A stretch of DNA of 64,000 nucleotides from Ketobacter sp. (GCF_003671495.1 NZ_RCHN01000045.1:124001-188000), one strand, 5' to 3'. Counted from the stretch's first letter, positions 25,700 through 36,882 are shown. Translations and numbers: made by a program. The notes: generated from the sequence alone by a model not told the origin.

Positions 25700-25792
25700 T
25701 GGCGGAGAAGGAGGGATTCGAACCCTCGATACGGGTATAAACCGTATACTCCCTTAGCAGGGGAGCGCCTTCAGCCTCTCGGCCACCTCTCC
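25700..25792 (-). tRNA. tRNA-Ser (anticodon GCU)
   Basis: 93 nt including CCA, class II tRNA with a long variable arm (TACGG...CCGTA type). Acceptor GGAGAGG pairs with CTTCTCC-type 3' strand; anticodon stem CTCCC/GGGAG encloses CTGCTAA, anticodon GCT (reads AGU/AGC). T arm GAGGG/CCCTC around TTCGAAT. Confidence 0.96.
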
Positions 25793-25885
25793 AAAACGTG
25801 CGCGAGATGATACTCGTCTTTGCCACAAATTCCTAGCCCAAATCGCTGATTTTGATGGAATTAAATCTCAAAGCCAGCATAAGCA

Positions 25886-25914
25886 AAAAAAGCGATGACC
25901 AGCATCGCTTTTTT
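25886..25914 (-). terminator. Terminator after csrA
   Basis: Stem AAAAAAGCGATG/CATCGCTTTTTT (25886-25897 with 25903-25914) around a 5-nt loop, with a T-run in both directions. It lies 17 bp after the csrA stop and should end csrA transcription before the tRNAs. Confidence 0.92.
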
Positions 25915-25930
25915 CAGGACGATCAACACA

Positions 25931-26116
25931 TTACATGTCGTGATCGGAAGTCTTCTCACGCTGAATGCGCTGGTAGATTTCCTCGCGGTGTACAGCAACC
26001 TCTTTCGGCGCATTCACACCAATTCGCACCTGGTTACCCTTAACACCCAATACGGTCACAGTGACTTCGTCACCGATCATCAAGGTTTCGCCCACTCGGC
26101 GAGTCAAAATAAGCAT
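25931..26116 (-). CDS. csrA: Carbon storage / secretion regulator CsrA (RsmA)
   Basis: 61 aa, the standard CsrA length. CsrA is a homodimeric RNA-binding protein that blocks or stabilises mRNAs at GGA motifs. The start MLILTRRVGETLMIGDEVTVTVLG, including Arg6-Arg7, and the strand-5 RNA-binding segment VRIGVNAPKEVAVHREEIYQRI are fully conserved; the C-terminus is short and charged. AGGAG precedes the ATG. It lies downstream of lysC, the usual place. Two GGA-rich sRNAs that would titrate it occur at 41.8-42.4 kb. Confidence 0.98.
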   Translation of the reverse strand: MLILTRRVGETLMIGDEVTVTVLGVKGNQVRIGVNAPKEVAVHREEIYQRIQREKTSDHDM

Positions 26117-26269
26117 GTCCTTCTCCTATAAATACTGCTCCCAAGACAACCGCAGATGCTTAACCGGGGTCATCTCAATCTCTGCATACCACGAACCTAA
26201 TCTAATTATTGACCAGGTTTTCAATTTTGGTAGAGCAGCGGATGGATTTATTTGGATTGATGGTCAAAT

Positions 26270-27505
26270 TTAACTGGCTTCGTAGGGATCTTTATCCAGG
26301 TCGAAGCCATTGTGAAGCGCCCGAACAGCCAATTCCAGATACTTCTCAGCAATCACCACCGATATTTTGATTTCCGATGTGGAAATCATCTGAATATTGA
26401 TGGACTCCTGAGCCAGCACCTTGAACATTTTGCTCGCCACGCCAGCATGGGATCGCATCCCCACACCGACCATGGACACCTTGGCAATGGAAGCATCAGA
26501 CTGCACTTCCTTGGCCCCAATTTCTGCTGCGATATTCTTCAGCACATTGGTGGCTTTTTCCATTTCGTTTTTGTGGACAGTAAACGTGAAGTCCGTGGTG
26601 TTGTCTGCACCCACGTTTTGCACAATCATATCCACTTCAATATTGGCGTCTCCCACCGGACCCAGGATTTTGTAAGCCGCACCCGGAATATCCGGCACAC
26701 CGCGCACGGTGATTTTGGCTTCGTCACGGTTAAACGCGATTCCCGAGATTACTGGTTGTTCCATGGGATCCTCTTGATCTACTGTAATTAGGGTTCCCGG
26801 GCCATCTTCAAAGCTGGACAGCACCCGGAGTGGCACATTGTACTTACCGGCAAATTCCACTGATCTGATCTGCAGCACCTTTGAGCCCTGGCTGGCCATT
26901 TCCAGCATTTCCTCGAAGGTGATCTGATGCAGGCGGCGGGCATTACTGACCACCCTGGGGTCTGTGGTGTAAACCCCATCCACGTCGGTATAAATCTGGC
27001 ACTCATCCGCTTTCAGAGCTGCCGCCAGAGCAACCCCGGTGGTATCTGAACCGCCCCGTCCCAGGGTAGTGATATTGCCCTCATCATCCACACCCTGGAA
27101 ACCGGCCACCACCACAACCCGGCCTTTCGCCAGGTCTGAACGAATGCGCTCAGCATCGATGTCCTGAATGCGGGCCTTGCCGAAAGAGTCATCGGTCAGA
27201 ATACGGACCTGGCCACCGGTATAGGAACGGGCATCGTAGCCATCGCTCTGCAGGGCCATGCTCAACAATGCTATGGTCACCTGCTCACCGGTGGTGACCA
27301 GTACATCCAGTTCCCGGGGGGACGGTTTGGACGTCATCTCGTTGGCCAGGGCCAACAGACGGTTGGTTTCACCGCTCATGGCGGACACCACCACAACAAC
27401 ATCATGGCCTTCATCGCGGAATCGCTCAACGCGCTTGGCGACATTTCGAATGCGATCAATGGTACCTACCGATGTACCACCGTATTTTTGAACAATTAAT
27501 GCCAT
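26270..27505 (-). CDS. lysC: Aspartate kinase LysC
   Basis: 411 aa monofunctional aspartokinase; it phosphorylates aspartate, the first step to lysine, threonine and methionine. The kinase domain (residues about 1-245) begins IVQKYGGTSVGTIDRI and has TLGRGGSDTTGVALAAAL. Two ACT domains (about 260-405) bind the inhibitory amino acids. An internal start at residue 248 with its own Shine-Dalgarno probably yields a separate beta subunit. Upstream alaS and downstream csrA complete a conserved neighbourhood. Confidence 0.97.
   Translation of the reverse strand: MALIVQKYGGTSVGTIDRIRNVAKRVERFRDEGHDVVVVVSAMSGETNRLLALANEMTSKPSPRELDVLVTTGEQVTIALLSMALQSDGYDARSYTGGQVRILTDDSFGKARIQDIDAERIRSDLAKGRVVVVAGFQGVDDEGNITTLGRGGSDTTGVALAAALKADECQIYTDVDGVYTTDPRVVSNARRLHQITFEEMLEMASQGSKVLQIRSVEFAGKYNVPLRVLSSFEDGPGTLITVDQEDPMEQPVISGIAFNRDEAKITVRGVPDIPGAAYKILGPVGDANIEVDMIVQNVGADNTTDFTFTVHKNEMEKATNVLKNIAAEIGAKEVQSDASIAKVSMVGVGMRSHAGVASKMFKVLAQESINIQMISTSEIKISVVIAEKYLELAVRALHNGFDLDKDPYEAS
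26762..26774 (-). promoter_or_regulatory. Internal ribosome binding site and start for the LysC beta subunit
   Basis: Within lysC, AGAGG (complement of 26770-26774) lies 5 nt before an in-frame ATG (26762-26764). Translation from it would give the 164-residue ACT-only chain beginning MEQPVISGIAFNRDEAK. Alpha2-beta2 aspartokinases with an in-frame internal start are known in Bacillus and Corynebacterium. Seen: start and SD. Inferred: use in vivo. Confidence 0.6.
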
Positions 27506-27655
27506 TGCAATAAATCTTAGATAGGATTAAGGGTTAAGCGTCCGGACCGGGCTTGCGGGCTGCAAAGATACCCGTTCCCGGCTGGAAACTAAAGGCCTGT
27601 ATTGTATACCTTTTGTTGTAAGACAAAAGCACCCCAGACCAAAAAACAGCCGATA

Positions 27656-30253
<2,598 letters not shown>

Positions 30254-30395
30254 AGCTGTGGCTATCTAAACTCGCTGCTTCGGTCAATTGTGGGGAGACT
30301 GGCCGCGGAATTCGGCAATCTGCAAGGGGCGCAGTTTACCATCTATTCCGGTGATTGCATCTAGGCGGCTGGCAAAGGCACTGATTTTGGCGCCT

Positions 30396-30851
30396 TCAGA
30401 GGGGTTCGGGGTCGAAATCCAGGGCATATCGGATCTGGTCCAGGGAAAAGCCCCGGTATTGCAGAAAACGCATCTGCTTGGCTCTCACTTTGAGATCAGT
30501 GCTGTGATGGGTGCCAAAGCGTCGCTGGTAGGTGGCAAGGGCCTGCTCAAACCAGTCCACCTCCTGCTCGCTCATGATGTGTTGGATCAGGGCTTGATCG
30601 ATGCCCTTCTGCTTGAGCTCTGACTGGATACGGATGGGCCCATGGCCCTGGCTGATTCGCCCCCGCACCAGCCCACTGGCAAAGCGCTCATCGCTTTGCA
30701 GGCCCTGTTCGGCCAGTGCTGCCAACACCTGGGAGACCTGCTCCGGGTCGAACTTGATACTGAGTTTCGTCATCAGCTCGCGGGCACTGTATTCCCGGCG
30801 CGCCAGCAACTGGATTGCTTTCTCGCGAATGGCCTGCTGTTCCGCTTCCAT
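30396..30851 (-). CDS. recX: RecA modulator RecX
   Basis: 151 aa, three tandem three-helix repeats as in RecX: REYSARELMTKLSIKF, QSDERFASGLVRGRISQGHGPIRI and the C-terminal RRFGTHHSTDLKVRAKQMRFLQYRGFSLDQIRYAL. RecX inhibits RecA filament growth. It normally follows recA in one SOS-regulated operon; here recA is about 6 kb away and recX follows the phasin-like gene by 20 bp, so it is probably read from that promoter. Confidence 0.92.
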   Translation of the reverse strand: MEAEQQAIREKAIQLLARREYSARELMTKLSIKFDPEQVSQVLAALAEQGLQSDERFASGLVRGRISQGHGPIRIQSELKQKGIDQALIQHIMSEQEVDWFEQALATYQRRFGTHHSTDLKVRAKQMRFLQYRGFSLDQIRYALDFDPEPL

Positions 30852-30870
30852 GGGCTCATTTCCACATGCT

Positions 30871-31590
30871 TTAGCTGACGACCTCAGGGGCCAGGCGCTG
30901 CGACAACAGCTCCAGACGCTTGATGGCCTCTTCGGGCTTCATGCCTTTCAGCCCCTTGCGGGCGTCGAATTCTGCCTGCTCCGCGGGCTTGGCCTTGGAC
31001 GGCCGACGGCCTTTCACATCGCCACTTTCAACCTGGCGGGTGAGGGCCATGATTTCCAGCTGTTGTTGCGGGCTCAGGCTGGCGCCTGCCAAACGGTTAG
31101 CCACCTGTTCCAGGCGGGACTTCATGGCGGCGCTTAACGGCGGTTGTACATTCGGTGGTTGTACATCAGACGGTGCTTTGGCTTTAACCGCCACTGGCTT
31201 TTTGGCCACAGATGCTGATTCGGGCCGTAGCGGGGTTTTCGCCACCGGCCGGGGCTGATGGATTTTACGGGGCACCGGTTTTTCCACCGGCGCCTTGTTG
31301 CGATTCAAGGCCTGTTCTCCCTCGGCCACCAAATCATCAAACACCCGTTGGGATTCCTCCAGCACCAGATTCACCGTGCCCGTTCCCAATAGGCTGATGC
31401 GCCCCACTACCGTATCCGAACCCCCGTAGGCTGCCCCGAGCTCCATAATCTGGCGATACAGTTTGGTGCGCTCGGAGTCCATGATGCTGACCAGTCCCAC
31501 ACCGGCCAAACCCACCTTACGCAGGTTGATCCTCATTTTCTCCACCCAAGACAGGTCTTCCGATACCATGTCAGCTAATTTTCCCATCAT
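30871..31590 (-). CDS. Phasin-like (PhaF/PhaI-type) granule-associated protein
   Basis: 239 aa from the ATG at 31588-31590 (AGGAAACA just before it). The N-terminal third (EDLSWVEKMRINLRKVGLAGVGLVSI) resembles the phasin amphipathic start R-K-x-x-L-A-G-x-G seen in polyhydroxyalkanoate granule proteins. A Pro/Lys/Ala-rich basic linker (about residues 125-180) recalls PhaF. A helical C-terminal part follows. No PHA synthase is in the window, so a role on storage granules is inference; it might instead be a general helical stress protein. Confidence 0.6.
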   Translation of the reverse strand: MMGKLADMVSEDLSWVEKMRINLRKVGLAGVGLVSIMDSERTKLYRQIMELGAAYGGSDTVVGRISLLGTGTVNLVLEESQRVFDDLVAEGEQALNRNKAPVEKPVPRKIHQPRPVAKTPLRPESASVAKKPVAVKAKAPSDVQPPNVQPPLSAAMKSRLEQVANRLAGASLSPQQQLEIMALTRQVESGDVKGRRPSKAKPAEQAEFDARKGLKGMKPEEAIKRLELLSQRLAPEVVS

Positions 31591-31697
31591 TGTTTCCTGT
31601 TGCGTTGTGTGCTTGGTGAATTCTCTGAATTCCCGGTGAAGCGCGGCCTGCTGCAAGCCGGTACGAAGCTGATAATGCTACACAATATCGATAGAAA

Positions 31698-31730
31698 TGA
31701 AAAAGCCCCATTGCTTTGCCAATGGGGCTT
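31698..31730 (-). terminator. Terminator after the small coiled-coil gene
   Basis: An 11-bp stem AAGCCCCATTG/CAATGGGGCTT (31703-31713 with 31720-31730) is followed on the minus strand by TTTTTCATTT. It lies 56 bp past the coiled-coil gene's stop and separates it from the phasin-like gene and recX. Confidence 0.88.
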
Positions 31731-31786
31731 CGGGTCGAACGGCTTTTGCCAATAGCGTTGCGTGAAGAGTCCCTCACGCACGAGGC

Positions 31787-32092
31787 TCAGTCCTGGTCTT
31801 TTTCTTTGTCCATGAACTCGGATTTGGCCGACAGGAACCCAAGTTTCAACGAATCCCACGCCAACTCCAGCCCTTCCTTGATATCCTCCCAGGCTTCTTC
31901 AGCGGCGTCTTCCAGTTTGTCGAATTTGCTTTTCAGCTCTGCCCGCTTGAGTTTGAGATCAGCCAGGGTTTTGTCCAGCTTCTCCTTATATTCATCCTGC
32001 GCCTGATCCATCTTGCTTTCCAGACGCTCAATATCCGCTTCCCATTCCGCCAATTGCTGTTTCAACTTCTCAGTGTATTCGTGTCTGCTCAT
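31787..32092 (-). CDS. Small coiled-coil protein (sll1863-type stress protein)
   Basis: 101 aa from the ATG at 32090-32092, preceded by GGGAGGG. Nearly all of it is a charged heptad-repeat coiled coil (KLKQQLAEWEADIERLESKM through LKSKFDKLEDAAEEAWEDIKEG), with conserved-looking Trp residues, ending in a helical tail. This pattern is that of short soluble coiled-coil proteins annotated as sll1863-family stress proteins. Function not known. It stands alone between almA and its own terminator. Confidence 0.7.
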   Translation of the reverse strand: MSRHEYTEKLKQQLAEWEADIERLESKMDQAQDEYKEKLDKTLADLKLKRAELKSKFDKLEDAAEEAWEDIKEGLELAWDSLKLGFLSAKSEFMDKEKDQD

Positions 32093-32224
32093 TGTGTTCC
32101 CTCCCAATCGTGATGGCCTGACTTTGGCAGATGGCGGGCCGGGTCATATTGATTCACATCAAGCAACCTCCGGTTGCACGCTCGCTTTAGGTACCTGCCC
32201 ACGCGCCTGCCTGGCAGTCCCTGC

Positions 32225-33685
32225 TCAGGCGGCCGGATTGGAGAACGTGACCACACCGTCATCCACTTCACCAAAGCGTAACATGGCCATATCCATAGCG
32301 TAATTCTGATGCAGTTTCCAAGGCGCCTTATTGCCCTGTTTTGGCAGGCTGGGCAGGGCCCGCTTCACATAACCGGATTGCATGTCCAGGAAAGGCAGTT
32401 CCTCCACTCCGCGATCTGTCAGGCGAGGCGTCACCTGCTGCATGCCCTTCTTATCCATGACCTTGATCAGTCGGCACAGGTATTCCAACGTGATGTCCGC
32501 TTTCAGGGTCCAACTGGCGTTGGTGTAACCAAAGACCATGGCGAAATTGGGCACATCCCGGAACATCACACCTTTATAGTTCATGGTGCTGGACATGTGC
32601 AGAGGCTTACCGTCCAGCGTCAGCTCCATGCCTCCCAGCAATTGCAGGTCCAGTCCGGTGGCGGTGATGATGATGTCCGCCTCCAGCACCTCACCGGATT
32701 GCAGCTGGATGCCGTGTTCGGTAAACGTTTCGATCTGATCCGTGACCACCGAGGCCTTGCCCTGTCGGATAGCTTTGAACAAATCCCCATTGGGCACCGC
32801 ACACAGCCGTTCATCCCAGGGATTGTATTTGGGAGAGAAGTGCTTCATATCAAAATTCTCGCCCACTTGCCGTCGCACCTGGGCCAGCAACAAACGACGA
32901 ATCGCGCGGGGCCGGGTACGCGCCAGCTTGTAGAAAAACATCTGAAAGCCCACGTTGCGGGTACGGGCCATCCGGTAGACCATCTTGGCCGGCAGATACT
33001 TGCGCAATTTATTCGACAGCTTGTCCCGCAACGGCACCGTTGCCACATAGGAAGGTGACCGTTGCAGCATGGTGATGTGGGCTGTCTGATCTGCCATGGC
33101 CGGAATCAGTGTCACCGCGGTAGCGCCACTGCCTATGACCACCACCCTCTTGCCGCGGTAGTCCAGCTCCTCCGGCCAGTGCTGAGGATGAATGATCTGC
33201 CCTTGGAAACGGTCCCGCCCGGGAAAATCAGGGGTGTACCCTGCTTCATAATTGTAGTAACCGGTGCAGCCGAGCAGGAACCGGCTTTCGATCTGGAACA
33301 CTTCGCCGGTTTCCACTTTCTGTACATCCACGGTCCAGCGGGCACGGTCCGTACACCAGGATGCCTTCAGCGTTTTGTGCCCGAAGCGCACTTTTTTGTC
33401 GACGCCGTATTCCCGCGCCGTTTCCTGAATGTACGCCCGAATATCGGGGCCGTCGGCAATCGCCTTGGGGTTGGTCCAGGGTTTGAAGTTATAGCCAAGC
33501 GTATACATATCAGAATCAGACCGTATACCGGGATACCGAAACAGATCCCAGGTTCCGCCGATGGCCTGACGCCCTTCCAAAATGGCGAAGGACTTATTGG
33601 GCAGCTGTTTTTGCAGGTGGCAGGCGGCACCAATTCCCGACAAGCCCGCACCGATGATCAAGACATCAACGAATTCTGTAGTCAT
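32225..33685 (-). CDS. almA: AlmA-type flavin monooxygenase (long-chain alkane / Baeyer-Villiger type)
   Basis: 486 aa from the ATG at 33683-33685, preceded by a GAGAAGG block. FAD-binding IIGAGLSGIGAACHL (about residues 9-23), NADPH-binding VVVIGSGATAVTL (about 182-194), and the Baeyer-Villiger/FMO signature F160-QGQIIHPQH-W170-P171. The stretch GGTWDLFRYPGIRSDSDMYTLGYNFKPW is highly characteristic of AlmA, which is implicated in long-chain n-alkane use in Acinetobacter and Alcanivorax. An alternative is a ketone or steroid Baeyer-Villiger enzyme. No alkB is in the window. Confidence 0.82.
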   Translation of the reverse strand: MTTEFVDVLIIGAGLSGIGAACHLQKQLPNKSFAILEGRQAIGGTWDLFRYPGIRSDSDMYTLGYNFKPWTNPKAIADGPDIRAYIQETAREYGVDKKVRFGHKTLKASWCTDRARWTVDVQKVETGEVFQIESRFLLGCTGYYNYEAGYTPDFPGRDRFQGQIIHPQHWPEELDYRGKRVVVIGSGATAVTLIPAMADQTAHITMLQRSPSYVATVPLRDKLSNKLRKYLPAKMVYRMARTRNVGFQMFFYKLARTRPRAIRRLLLAQVRRQVGENFDMKHFSPKYNPWDERLCAVPNGDLFKAIRQGKASVVTDQIETFTEHGIQLQSGEVLEADIIITATGLDLQLLGGMELTLDGKPLHMSSTMNYKGVMFRDVPNFAMVFGYTNASWTLKADITLEYLCRLIKVMDKKGMQQVTPRLTDRGVEELPFLDMQSGYVKRALPSLPKQGNKAPWKLHQNYAMDMAMLRFGEVDDGVVTFSNPAA

Positions 33686-33861
33686 AGCCTTCTCACTGTT
33701 CACTGTCATTCTTATAGTCTAGTCGGGCCGCAGCCCATTTATACAACAATTTAAGCCAAGTAGCTTAAACCATAAAACAACAACGCAGCAAGTCTGTCAG
33801 TGGCTCCCAGGACGCCCCCGCCAGTCAATCAAACCAAACCCGTTCAGCTCGCAAAAAGTTG

Positions 33862-33875
33862 TTGACTTGCGTCAA
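33862..33875 (+). promoter_or_regulatory. FNR/Anr box in the hsp20 promoter
   Basis: TTGACTTGCGTCAA fits TTGAY-N4-RTCAA, a perfect dyad half-site pair. A -10 element TATAAA lies at 33898-33903, 22 bp downstream, which puts the box centre at about -41.5 from the likely start of transcription near 33910. That is the class II activator position. The fnr gene lies just beyond hsp20. Confidence 0.85.
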
Positions 33876-33940
33876 TTGAAAACAGTGCAGGCGACCCTAT
33901 AAATAGCCTTGTAACCGATCACCTGAGGAGGGAATCGAAC

Positions 33941-34390
33941 ATGAGTTCAAATAAACAGATAAGCAATGCCCCACGGGGCTTTGACAGTTTTCAGCAACTG
34001 GTTGACAACTTCTTCGGACGCAGTAGCGGGGGCTTTCCCGCCTTCGCCGACGAGGCCTTCAACATGCCCGCAACAGACATCTCCGAAAACGAAACGGAGT
34101 ACACCATCAGTGCGGAGTTGCCTGGCATTCGCAAAGAAGACATTGAGGTATCCCTGCATGATGGTGTGCTGTCCATTGAGGCGCACAGCAAGAGCGAGCA
34201 TCAGGAGAAAGGCGACAAGCAGATTCGATCGGAGCGACGCTATGGCAAATTCGTCCGCCGCTTTACGTTGGGTGAAAATGCCGACGAATCGGCTGTCCAG
34301 GCCAAGTTTGAAGATGGCGTGTTGAAGCTGGTGGTGAAGAAAACCATCCCACCGGAAGCCCCCAAGCCGAAAGCCATCCCCATTAACTGA
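33941..34390 (+). CDS. Small heat-shock protein, Hsp20 / alpha-crystallin family
   Basis: 149 aa ATP-independent holdase chaperone. The alpha-crystallin domain (about residues 45-140) shows PATDISENETEYTISAELPGI, IEVSLHDGVLSIEAH, GKFVRRFTLGENAD and AKFEDGVLKLVVKK. The C-terminal I-P-I motif (KAIPIN) that docks subunits in oligomers is present. GAGGAGGG lies before the ATG. Its promoter has an FNR box rather than an obvious sigma-32 element, suggesting oxygen-limited rather than purely heat-shock expression. Converges on fnr. Confidence 0.93.
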   Translation: MSSNKQISNAPRGFDSFQQLVDNFFGRSSGGFPAFADEAFNMPATDISENETEYTISAELPGIRKEDIEVSLHDGVLSIEAHSKSEHQEKGDKQIRSERRYGKFVRRFTLGENADESAVQAKFEDGVLKLVVKKTIPPEAPKPKAIPIN

Positions 34391-34408
34391 GGTTATGCGA
34401 TGAGGACA

Positions 34409-35170
34409 TCAGGCGGATTTGGCATTGGACTCCATGCCGTTTGCCATGTGACATAACCCCTGCATGTCCAGCACCTCTACTTCTTTACCGTCAACATAAA
34501 TCACGCCCTGCTTTTGCAGGCGCGTGAACACCCGGGACACGGTTTCCACTGCCAGGCCCAGGAAATTTCCGATGTCGTTTCTGGACATGGGCAGGCGGAA
34601 ACCGGACGCGGACAAGCCGCGCTTGGTGTGCCGGGTGGAGATGCTGAGCAACAACGAGGCTATCCGCTCCTCTGCACTTTTCTTGCTGAGCAGCATAATC
34701 AACTGCTGGTCCGCCTGGATCTCTTTGCTCATCAATTGAAAGAAATGACGTTGCAGAGTCGGGATCTTGGCGGAAAGAAACTCCAGCTTCTCAAATGGAA
34801 TCTCGCAGACTGCAGCTGTTTCCAAGGCTTTGGCGGAATTGGAGTGAATATTGGTGCTGATGCCATCCACCCCCAGAACTTCTCCCGGCAAATAGAATCC
34901 GGTGACCTGCTCTTCTCCATCCTCAGTGACGGAATAGGTTTTGATGGTGCCGCTGCGCACTGCGTAGATGGAAGCAAACGGATCGCTGGCACGAAACAGG
35001 TGCTCACCCTTTTTCAGCGGTTTGCTGCGCTTGATGATCTGGTCCAACTCTTCCAGCTGGGATTCATTGACAGCCACCGGAAGGCAAATGGGATTCAGGC
35101 TACAATCCGTGCAGGATACGTTGATATTGCGGGTTGGAACGCGGTTCTTGCAATCGTGCTCTGAAGACAT
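34409..35170 (-). CDS. fnr: Oxygen-sensing transcription regulator Fnr/Anr
   Basis: 253 aa from the ATG at 35168-35170; an ATG at 35215 would add 15 residues. Iron-sulfur ligands are Cys20, Cys23, Cys29 (SCTDCSLNPIC) and Cys122. The cNMP-type domain spans about residues 40-150, and the CRP helix-turn-helix recognition helix contains VETVSRVF, the E-SR pattern that reads TTGAT half-sites. It activates or represses genes when oxygen is low by forming a [4Fe-4S] dimer. It lies 84 bp downstream of hemN on the same strand, and both neighbours carry FNR boxes. Confidence 0.96.
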   Translation of the reverse strand: MSSEHDCKNRVPTRNINVSCTDCSLNPICLPVAVNESQLEELDQIIKRSKPLKKGEHLFRASDPFASIYAVRSGTIKTYSVTEDGEEQVTGFYLPGEVLGVDGISTNIHSNSAKALETAAVCEIPFEKLEFLSAKIPTLQRHFFQLMSKEIQADQQLIMLLSKKSAEERIASLLLSISTRHTKRGLSASGFRLPMSRNDIGNFLGLAVETVSRVFTRLQKQGVIYVDGKEVEVLDMQGLCHMANGMESNAKSA

Positions 35171-35254
35171 AGGTGATTCCGTGCCATAGTTGCCGAGACC
35201 ATCATTAGATCTCATTTATCTAATATGCGGCGATATTAACACGTAATGACCGAA

Positions 35255-36664
35255 CTAGAGAACTCTGGAAAACCGGGCTCCATCCTTCATATGTTGTGGC
35301 AGATAGATATCGAACAGCATGCAGATCTTTCTGACCACCAGCCGCCCCTTCGGGGTGACGTGATACACTCCGCCTTGATGGGTTAGCAGGCCCTCTTGCA
35401 CAAAGCCATTCAACTCCATGATTTCGTTGCGAAAATATTCGTTGAACACAATGCCGAACTGCTCTTCAATCTGGGACGGCACCAACCAGTTCTGGCACAA
35501 CAAGGACATGATGACCCCACGGCGAATTTCGTCATCGGTGGACAACACCACCCCGGCAGTGATGGGTGACGAACCTGCTTCCATCAAGCCCTGATACTCT
35601 GTGATGGACTTGGTATTCTGGCAGTAAACATTGTTGATCAGACTGATGGAAGACACCCCCAACCCCACCAGATCTGCATCCTTGAAGGTGGTATACCCCT
35701 GGAAATTGCGGTGCAGACGGCCTGCGGCCTGAGCCAGGGCCAACTCATCCGTGGGTTTGGCAAAGTGGTCCATTCCGATATACACATAGCCCGCCTCGAG
35801 CAATTGATTGGAGGCAGCACAAAGAATCTGCAGCTTTTCCTCAGCGGGCGGCAGCGCCTCTTCGGGTAACAGTCCCTGGGATTTAAACCGTTGGGGCAAG
35901 TGCGCATAATTGAACAATGAGATACGGTCCGGGGACAACTCAATCACCTGTTCAATCGTGGTTCTCACCGAGGCAACCGACTGATACGGCAATCCATAAA
36001 TCAGATCGAAGTTCACTGAGCGGAAATGATAATTGCGGGAAGCATCCATCAGCTCCTCTATTTGCCGATAGGACTGCACCCGATTAATGGCTTCCTGCAC
36101 GCGTTGGTCGAAGTCCTGAATACCCAGGCTGATCCGATTGAATCCCAAGCCCTTCAACAATCCCAGCTTGTCCGGGGTCATGGTTCTGGGGTCGATTTCG
36201 ATTGAGTATTCACCCCGCTCCGCGTCCACCAGGTGGAAGTGACGGCCCACTTCAAACCAGAGTTCGGTCAGCTCCGCCTCACTGAAATAGGTCGGTGTGC
36301 CACCGCCCCAATGCATCTGATACACCGGCCGCCCCGAATCAAAATCCGCGGACTTCATGCGGATCTCCTTGATTAAGGCATCCAGATAGAAGCGCTTCTT
36401 CTCATCACTCTGGGTGATGACTTTATTGCAGGCACAGTAATAACAGAGGGATGCACAAAACGGCAGATGGATATACAGAGAAAGCGGCATGCGGGAGGCA
36501 TTGCTGCGGGCAGCGGCGTCCAGATAATCCTGATGCGTGAACTCTTCATGGAATTGCAGCGCTGTTGGATAGGAGGTATATCTGGGGCCGGCGACATCAT
36601 GCCGCCTGATGAACTCGCTGTCCCACAACGAATCCATTTCCGAGTTTTCTTTCACCAAATGCAT
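35255..36664 (-). CDS. hemN: Oxygen-independent coproporphyrinogen III oxidase HemN
   Basis: 469 aa from the ATG at 36662-36664 (AGGG 7 nt before); an internal ATG at 36637 is an alternative that aligns well with Pseudomonas HemN. A radical SAM enzyme of anaerobic haem synthesis: GPRYTSYPTALQFHEEF, the cluster motif PFCASLCYYCACN, HWGGGTPTYFSEAEL, GIQDFDQRVQEAINR and the C-terminal RKICMLFDIYL. The pairing with fnr and an FNR box in its promoter make sense, as HemN works without oxygen. Confidence 0.95.
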   Translation of the reverse strand: MHLVKENSEMDSLWDSEFIRRHDVAGPRYTSYPTALQFHEEFTHQDYLDAAARSNASRMPLSLYIHLPFCASLCYYCACNKVITQSDEKKRFYLDALIKEIRMKSADFDSGRPVYQMHWGGGTPTYFSEAELTELWFEVGRHFHLVDAERGEYSIEIDPRTMTPDKLGLLKGLGFNRISLGIQDFDQRVQEAINRVQSYRQIEELMDASRNYHFRSVNFDLIYGLPYQSVASVRTTIEQVIELSPDRISLFNYAHLPQRFKSQGLLPEEALPPAEEKLQILCAASNQLLEAGYVYIGMDHFAKPTDELALAQAAGRLHRNFQGYTTFKDADLVGLGVSSISLINNVYCQNTKSITEYQGLMEAGSSPITAGVVLSTDDEIRRGVIMSLLCQNWLVPSQIEEQFGIVFNEYFRNEIMELNGFVQEGLLTHQGGVYHVTPKGRLVVRKICMLFDIYLPQHMKDGARFSRVL

Positions 36665-36738
36665 AGCCAAACCCTGCCACCAAGAAATTAGTCTGCTTCG
36701 ATCAGTAATGCATTATGCTGCAACACAAAAATCGAGTT

Positions 36739-36752
36739 TTGACCCACGTCAA
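36739..36752 (-). promoter_or_regulatory. FNR/Anr box in the hemN promoter
   Basis: TTGACCCACGTCAA fits TTGAY-N4-RTCAA. On the minus strand a -10 CATAAT (complement of 36712-36717) follows after 21 bp, so the box centre is about 41 bp before the likely start near 36705: class II activation by Fnr/Anr. The hemN ATG is about 40 bp further. Confidence 0.87.
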
Positions 36753-36802
36753 AGCAGGCTTTGCCTCATTCGCCGACGTTTCCCAATTATCTGATCCAGA
36801 AA

Positions 36803-36836
36803 CGAAAAAAGCCGACAACGCACTGTTGTCGGCTTT
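36803..36836 (-). terminator. recA terminator
   Basis: A perfect 12-bp stem AAAGCCGACAAC/GTTGTCGGCTTT (36808-36819 with 36825-36836) has a 5-nt loop and TTTTTTCGTTT following on the minus strand. It ends the recA transcript 47 bp after its stop, before the hemN promoter. Confidence 0.94.
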
Positions 36837-36882
36837 CGTCCACTTTCTCTCAAGATCAGCAACGGGGTACTGAATTGCCCTA

